Shown here: positions 57,769-64,000 of the stretch, one piece after another
Numbering within the stretch: position 1 is the stretch's first letter
Layout of the letters: each line of letters begins with the position of its first letter
Assembly (NCBI GenBank): GCA_920105625.2
Contig: OV050030.1
Coordinates: 85,397,570-85,461,569, forward strand
From: Clusia tigrina
Lineage: Eukaryota; Arthropoda; Insecta; Diptera; Clusiidae
Direction: 5' to 3'
Length of the DNA: 64,000 nt
The notes under the pieces: generated by a model
What the model was told of the DNA's origin: nothing
What the model saw: only the letters and a program-made list of their open reading frames with translations
Database searches by the model: none
Program-made: the position numbers and the translations under genes

Positions 57769-59320
57769 AAGATGCCATCGGTTTCTACGGTTTCTACCAG
57801 ATAAGACCGAGGATATTTTAATTTTTCGACCACAGTGCCATAGGTTTTAAGATTGGTTACCCAAACTCTATCCCCTTCTTTTAATTCTGAAAGAGCGACA
57901 GATTTATGCCTTTTGTTGTAATTATGTTCATTTTTGGTCTTAGCAGTTTCTTCACGTTTCATGACCTCTTGGTTATTCACTTCCAAATTTGTTTGCAGCA
58001 TTGGCAATTGGGTTTTTATTTTTCGTCCCATCATCAGTTCTGCTGGAGAAAATCCGTTTTCTAAAGGCGTAGATCTGTAGCTGAGCAATGCTTCATAAAA
58101 GTTTTCTTTATTCTTGTACAAAAGGGATTTTGCAACTTTTACTGCAGCCTCAATAGCTCCATTGGACTGACTAAAGTAAGGCTGTTAGAATTATGAACGA
58201 TGTTATAACTTTTACAAAAGTCTTTAAAATTGTGCGAATCGAATTGTGTACCGTTATCAGTTCGTAATACTGAACAGATTCCAAACGTAGCCAGATATTT
58301 TTTTATGTTTTGAATAACTTCCCCATCAGTTAAAGATTTTTGTTTATATATTTCAAAATATCGCGAATAGTAGTCTGTAATAATTAAATACCATGAGTTA
58401 TCGTATTTGCTTTTAAATAAATCTGCAGCTACTCGTTCCATAGGTCTCGAAGGAATTTCATCTTTAAAAAATGGTTCCTTTGGATTAATACGATGTTCTA
58501 TGCACACATTGCAGTTTCTAATCAATCTTTCTAATTGAGGTGACAATCCGAACAACCAAACACTTGTCTGAGCTCTACGACGACATTTGGTCAGACCTTG
58601 ATGACCCAGATGGATAAAATCTAAAACTTCATTCTGTAGCTCCGAAGGGATTATTATTCTGCTTCCGTAAACCATAATATCATCTACCAGACTAATATCA
58701 TTTCTGTATTGATAATATGAAATCATTGAATCTGGCAATTTATTCCTTGAAGGCCATTCATTACAGCAAAAAACTCTTAGTCTTTTAATTATTTCATCGT
58801 TACTCTGAGAATTTTTAATTTTTTCCAAATATACGTCTTTTACTGGAAAGCAGCCTTTAATAAATTTTACATACAATTCAGTTTTTTCCATCAGTTCTTG
58901 TGTTTCAGCAGACTTTGGAAGAGGGCCTCTAGACAAGGCATCTGCTATAATTAACTCCTTTCCTGGAATGTGTACAATTTCGTATGTGTATCGCATAAGT
59001 CTCATTCTAAATCTTTGAATTCTAAGACTTAATGTATCTATGGGCTTTGATTGCAATAACTGGATTAAGGGCTTGTGATCTGTTTCAAATGTGACATGCA
59101 ATCCATTTATATATTCCGAGAATTTATCAGCTGCCCATACTAAGGCTAAAGCTTCACGCTCGATTTGAAAATACTTTTTCTCAGTTTCAGTCATACTTCG
59201 TGATGTGTAAGCTACTAACTCTCTTTTGTAATCAGCACAAATTTGCATTAAACAGGCTCCTAGTCCATAGCTTGAAGCATCTGAACTAATAACGACATGC
59301 TTTTCAGGGTCAAAAAACGA
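57756..59320 (-). pseudogene. Mag-like RNase H and integrase
   Basis: The block 59248-58139 contains RNase H (MTETEKKYFQIEREALALVW, then TFETDHKPLIQLL). The integrase zinc-binding region follows (FIHLGHQGLTKCRRRAQ, then CNVCIEHR), with the first two core acidic residues (VAADLFKSK, LRTDNGTQF). The third, SNGAIEAAVK, is read in a shifted frame at about 58170-58140. The block 58121-57756 completes the integrase (YRSTPLENGFSPAELMMGRK, then LKEGDRVWVTNL). One frameshift near 58190 breaks it. Confidence 0.87.
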
Positions 59321-60474
59321 TCATGTTGGCGACTCTGATAATATTTCCTTTACGTCATTAAATGATTCCAACACCGATGACCTCATTTTTATAAATCCAG
59401 CAAGGTAATTTAGCATCCCCAAAAATCGTTGGACCTCTACTTTACAGGTGGGTCTCGGGAATTTTTTTATTGCCTCGACGCGTTCGGGATCAACAGAAAT
59501 ACCCTCCTTGGACAACACATATCCCAGATATGTAACCTTTTCAACTCCAAAAACTGATTTAGTCTTATTTATGGTGATGCCTTCTTGAGATAAACGTTCT
59601 AAAACTAATCGTAGCGATTTATCATGCGCTTGCTTAGTATCACCGTAAATAAGTATATCATCAATGTGAATAAGCACGTTTTCTATATTTGTTAGTATTT
59701 GACTAAATTTCGTTAAAAAATATTCTGGAGCACAGGAAATCCCGAAGGGTAATCTTTTAAATATGAATCTGCCAAACGGACATATGAAACAAGTCAAATG
59801 CTGACTTTCTTCATTTAATTTAATAATCAACTTTAGAAAAATAATTTGAACTTTTTATTCTCGCCAGCTTCATCTCGACTTTATCAATTGGAAAATAAGG
59901 ACGCATTACAGCCTTGTTAAGATGTGTGTAATCTACACAAATACGAATTTCGTTTTTTTCTTTGGGTACCACCACAATCGGGCTTACCCATTCGGTGACC
60001 TCTTGGATGGGTTCAACAATTTTTAATTTTACCAACCGATCCAATTCTATTTTCAGTCTTGGTAAGAGGGGGATAGCTACGTTTCGTGGTACTGATTGAA
60101 CATTTGGTTCATAATTAGGTTTGAGTCTTATTTTTACGTCACCTCGGAATTCGCCTAAGTCATACTCGTTGCTTTCATTTACGAAAAAACAATTACTTGG
60201 AGGATATAAAACTTTTAGTTTACGAATAGCATTTAAACCCAAAAGGGGTATTTTTAATCCCTCCACCAAATAACATTTAAACTTGTTCACATTCTCAGCA
60301 TACTTGAGTGTGAGTTCAACGTTTCCTACCACTTTTAGGAGGTTTCCATCCGCGCCCTTTATTTTGGGATAATCATCCATGATGCTTGCTTTTTGCAGCA
60401 AACTAGAAGGTATTTTGAATTCTGAAGGTAAACACACTCAATCTGCCCCAGTATCCACCAAGAACTGAACTTCA
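59321..60474 (-). pseudogene. Mag-like protease and reverse transcriptase
   Basis: The protease active site VQFLVDTGAD (about 60474-60441) is followed at once by an in-frame stop. The frame then continues as 60437-59820 with IPLLGLNAIRKL and the RT start (VEPIQEVTEWVSPIVVVPKE, then CVDYTHLNKAV). After a shift the block 59830-59321 holds FGRFIFKRLPFGISCAPEYF and an intact HIDDILIYG active site, then TYLGYVLSKEGI and FLGMLNYLAGF. One stop and one or two frameshifts are visible. Confidence 0.87.
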
Positions 60475-61411
60475 TAAGCTCCTCTGCAAAACATTTAACC
60501 TGCCATGATTCTTTCCCCTCACTGGAGACATTGCCTATAAAAAACTCATCCTGGCTGTCTGTACACCCACTATGATTATTCAGCCCAAGATCACGATCAC
60601 TCTTACAAAACGCAACAGTATGACTATTATTTTTCTGAAAAAATTTTACATTGTTTTTTGTTCTAATGTTACTACTATTAGTACTACGAAAGTTATTTTG
60701 CCTACACATTTTTTTATAATGTCCTACCTTCCGGCACCCATTGCATACCGCCTCACGTGCTGGACAGTGCTGACGATTATATTGACCATAACCACAATTT
60801 TCGCATCTTTCGCCTCTTCCGTCTCTTGCAAAGTTCACAGATATTTCATCTCGAATAGCCTTTGTTTGCTTGGACTGAATCTCCGCCTGTGTGGCACAAT
60901 CAACAGCTAGTTTCAACGTCAGATCTGACCTCATTTGCAATTGTTCACTAACCTTGACATTTTGCATCCCAACGACTATGCGGTCTCTAATGAGTTGTTC
61001 CTTCAAGGAATCAAAATTGCAATTTTCTGCAATAGCATGCAAATCTGTTATAAACTCATCTACAGGTTCTCCTGGTCTCTGAGTTCGAGAATTGAACTTA
61101 AATCTTTCAAAGATAATATTTTTCTGAGGCAGGAAATATTTATCCAGCGCATTCAGCAGCTCTGCTAAACTTTTCGGCTGTGCCCCAATTTGCAACAAAA
61201 TCTCTTCGCTTTTTTCACCCATGCAATACAAGCACGTATCAATTTTCACTTTTTCATCCGTATTAGCACTCAATTTTGAGACTGTGGAGTACCTTTCAAA
61301 ACGCTTGCGCCATACAGACCACTTTTCAGGTTGTTGAAAATTTAATTCTTCTGAAGGACTCAAATTATTTGGTGCCATCATGACCACGGTTTCTTTGGTT
61401 GCCACCGTCAT
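60359..61411 (-). pseudogene. Mag-like Gag
   Basis: 350-aa open frame. The capsid-like region has PEKWSVWRKRFERYS near residue 30 and RPGEPVDEFITDLHAIAENC near 115. Two zinc knuckles follow: CENCGYGQYNRQHC and CNGCRKVGHYKKMC (about residues 205-240). The last 35 or so residues lie in the wrong frame over the protease, so the true junction to pol is near 60475. Gag itself has no internal stop, which makes it the best-preserved long reading frame of this element. Confidence 0.85.
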
Positions 61412-61619
61412 CTTTAACTTTTGCTGCTCGTTTAATTTTCTTGGATATGATCACGTTTTTTTCCACAAAATGGCTGTCACCATCCACAGTTACATTGAAG
61501 ACAACATTTAACAAAGCCTTTTTTTTTTTTTTTTTTTTGCTTTGTCACTGTTCAACTTTCCTTTTTTTATAAAGATTTTTTTACGCTTTATGTGTTCTTA
61601 TGGTCTTTTAATATTTTTA

Positions 61620-61631
61620 CCGCTGCCACCA
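61620..61631 (-). promoter_or_regulatory. Primer-binding site core of the Mag-like element
   Basis: TGGTGGCAGCGG directly abuts the LTR on the minus strand, complementary to a tRNA ending CCACCA. Which tRNA is not established here. Confidence 0.6.
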
Positions 61632-61849
61632 TGTTTTGGTATTAAATAAAACACATTTATTTAATACTTAAATTAAGTTTATTTTAATTAGTTTTATTCA
61701 GGTGTTTTCAGTTTGACCAAAAAAGAATAAGAAGGGACGAATAAAGAAGAAAAATAATAAATACACAGTTGTATATTTTCATACTTGCAACCGCTTGTGT
61801 TGACAACTATAATAAATATTAGGGCCACTTTGGGTTACCCTATACAACA
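61632..61849 (-). repeat. Mag-like 5' LTR
   Basis: 218 bp, TGTTGTATAGGG ... CCAAAACA on the minus strand. Confidence 0.9.
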
Positions 61850-64000
61850 GCACCATTTAAAAAAATCCGGAATAAATACACCAAACTGGATGACAGTTAT
61901 CGATGGTTTATTTCTAAAAAAGAACAAATTAAAATATACATTTATCTGCACTAAATGACATTACCGCAGTTTTCTCCTCCTTTCGCTATCAAAACTTCAA
62001 ATAAACTAATTTTCAGCAAATGCCCAACGGACAATGTCTGAAAATTTCCAGTATACGAAGGAGAAACAGAAACTGCTATTTGGTTTTACACTAACAATCT
62101 AACATATCACTGACACATAAAAATTTTCCTACATGGCGAACAAATAGTGGGCACAATTAGTAATAAATGTATATATGTACATATATATCACTTTAGAATT
62201 TTCACAATTGCACAAAATACACATCACAAGCCAGTTAATATATGAATGAAATCTACTCTTGAAATACGAGAATGAAAAATAATTGCGCAAAAAAACTAAC
62301 AGTGCATTTAAGGATTATCTCTTCATTGCTGCTTTTCAGAAACAAACAAAAAAAAAAAGAAATCCCCACATATGTACATACATACAAGTATGTATGGATA
62401 AATGTAGGAACGCGCGAATTCAGATTTCACATCATCAACAAAAAAACGGTAACGCTCCATTTTCCATACCTCTTAGGTGGTGTGGAAAATGAAAACATAG
62501 CAATAAAAAGTTACTATATTATCCACATTAACTTTCTTTAAGGAAAAAATGTAAAAATAATGTTTACTCTCATGAATTTTGTTCAATGAAATGTTTAAAA
62601 TAAAAATCACTTTTAATTTCAAACAATTGCTCAACACATATTTGACAAGCCAGTTAATAAATTAATTAAATCTACTATTTCAATATGAATAATAGAGGAA
62701 TTATTGTTTTTTATATATGCAATATACATATATGCAACTTATGTTAAAAATAAATTACATACTACATATATCTATTACATACATATATGTATAAAGTATT
62801 TTTTACATACATTATATATATAAACTCATTTCCATTAACTTATTATATAATAAATTATACAAATATATTAACATATAATAATATATACATGCATAGAAGA
62901 AGTAGTGATAATGCAAAAATAAAAAAAGGAAAATAAAAAAAAACTCCCAAATATTAAAGGTATGAATGTAGGTGAAAATATATAATTAGATGCAAAGTAT
63001 TTCCCCATATACATAAGTGCATAAGTACCCAGAGACAATATGAACGAAGCTCTAAGAATTTTTTGCAATTTATTAGTTTCCATTGCCCAAATCTCCAAGA
63101 CAAGAAGAGTCATGCATTGAGCACATCGTTAGGAGCAGAGCACACAGAGAAAAAAACTCGTTTTCAAGTTTAACTTTCTTTACTCTGTATACTCTGGTTA
63201 GGAGTATCATAGATTACCAATAGATACGCAGCTTGCCGAATCAAACAAAAAAATCAATGTAAAATGGATAGCAAATAGTATGAGAGAATTTCATTTTTCA
63301 CCGAGGTCTGTTAACACAAGTGTCCTCGGTGAATAAACTACTTATACACCATTTTTACTCCTATTACAAAATAGTGCTACCGAAGTACATAAGTTTGTAG
63401 TAGGTTGTAAATTCATATTACTATCAATACACTGAAATATTAATGAAAAAATATAACATTAAATGAACTCAGTACTACAATTCAGCTTATTATTTGTCTT
63501 TTCTAATCAATTAAAACTATTTTATGGTTGCAAAAGAACTTCCATGTATAGAAAAAAAAATTTAAGAACCTTTTTTTGTTTTTGTTAATTTATAACTGTG
63601 TTGAAGGTGTTCGGTTACATTGCGAAATATTAAATAAATGTTGCAGTTCTACTTTTATATCTAATTTCAATTAATTGTAAGAGAAAGATATGTGATTTTA
63701 AAATGTGTCTTGAGGCAGATAAAGTTTTCAATTTTATTATTGTTTTTTTTCTACTTCAGACAATAAATAGGAAATGTTAAGGGCGAGTGATAAGGAAACA
63801 TGTTTTAAAATAAAAAAAAATTGTGTCTCACAGTCACGAACTTATGCGAAATTCTTTTTTTGTAAATGTTTTTCTCTTTGAGTCGAATGCCTTAGTTGTT
63901 AGTCTTCTTTCATCTATTGCAATATTATCTGAATCACTTTAGAATTCTCATAAAAATAAAAAAACAGACCACACTATTTCACAAATAATTTTCTTTTAGT
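61850..64000. other. Non-coding sequence of duplication copy B
   Basis: Matches 48036-50063. It includes an extra segment of about 145 bp (62172-62310) absent from copy A. That segment contains a diverged duplicate of the CACAAGCCAGTTAATA region found again at about 62645. No gene recognised. Confidence 0.6.

Larger units (their letters stand above)
57309..61849 (-). mobile_element. Mag-like Ty3/gypsy LTR retrotransposon
   Basis: A complete 4.5-kb minus-strand element: 5' LTR 61849-61632, primer site beside it, gag, protease-RT, RNase H-integrase, polypurine tract (AAAAGAAAGGGA) and 3' LTR 57497-57309. GCACC on both sides (57304-57308, 61850-61854) is a 5-bp target duplication. Copy A keeps the single site as CAAGCACCATTT at about 42880-42893. 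Frameshifts and a stop disable it. Confidence 0.92.
57137..64000. repeat. Direct duplication, copy B (runs past the window end)
   Basis: Starts at ATTCTTATTTCCACACC, matching 42701. It is interrupted by a Mag-like element at 57309-61849 and resumes at 61850-64000, matching 48036-50063. The duplication end is not reached. Confidence 0.9.

Overview
The window reads as intergenic, repeat-dominated insect DNA. I find no host gene I can defend. It is most likely from a higher fly: TACATACATATGTA-type simple repeats, ATACTCGTAT motifs, and Jockey, R1, BEL/Pao and 17.6-like retroelements are all typical of Diptera. A tephritid is plausible, but the species cannot be fixed from sequence alone. Almost everything recognisable is a transposable element or a decayed endogenous virus. 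Most coding regions carry stops or frameshifts, so this looks like a TE graveyard (pericentromeric or piRNA-cluster-like) rather than a gene neighbourhood.

Layout. 1-5027: a Jockey-clade LINE (+) abutting a second Jockey fragment (-). 5028-24662: a 19.6-kb inverted repeat with arms of about 6.84 kb (5028-11863 and 17814-24662) and a 5.95-kb spacer. Each arm carries, from outside in, a 1.03-kb element with palindromic ends, a truncated 17.6/297-like Ty3/gypsy fragment, and an R1-clade LINE. The spacer holds the two differing R1 5' parts, a CR1/L2-like LINE (-) and two long TA arrays. 24663-31675: an R1 3' end, a BEL/Pao element (25081-30234) and a Ty3/gypsy RNase H-integrase fragment.

32570-41027: a very AT-rich, decayed endogenous element of the Maverick/Polinton-adintovirus kind. 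It has an adenain-like protease, a small hydrophobic virion-type protein, a parvovirus-type phospholipase A2 domain, an A32-like packaging ATPase and a conserved protein of unknown function. The last gene is split by a 4.7-kb R1-clade LINE (36047-40779) flanked by a 15-bp target-site duplication.

41028-64000: a truncated Jockey LINE, then a large direct duplication (copy A from 42701, copy B from 57137 to the window end). Copy A received a CsRn1-clade LTR retrotransposon (42915-48035) and copy B a Mag-like one (57309-61849), about 25 bp apart in the shared sequence, so each copy preserves the empty site of the other's insertion. Between the copies lies an older inverted duplication (49850-50480 versus 52235-54710) whose right arm collected nested MITEs, a MITE with an exact 8-bp target-site duplication and a tRNA-derived SINE. 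A decayed mariner-like element and a 51-bp minisatellite follow.

The genes do not form a host pathway. Retroelement genes served their own copying, and the virus-like cluster served virion assembly and entry. All are now apparently inactive. The most notable items are the giant palindrome, the virus-like module, and the nested insertions with empty-site paralogues.
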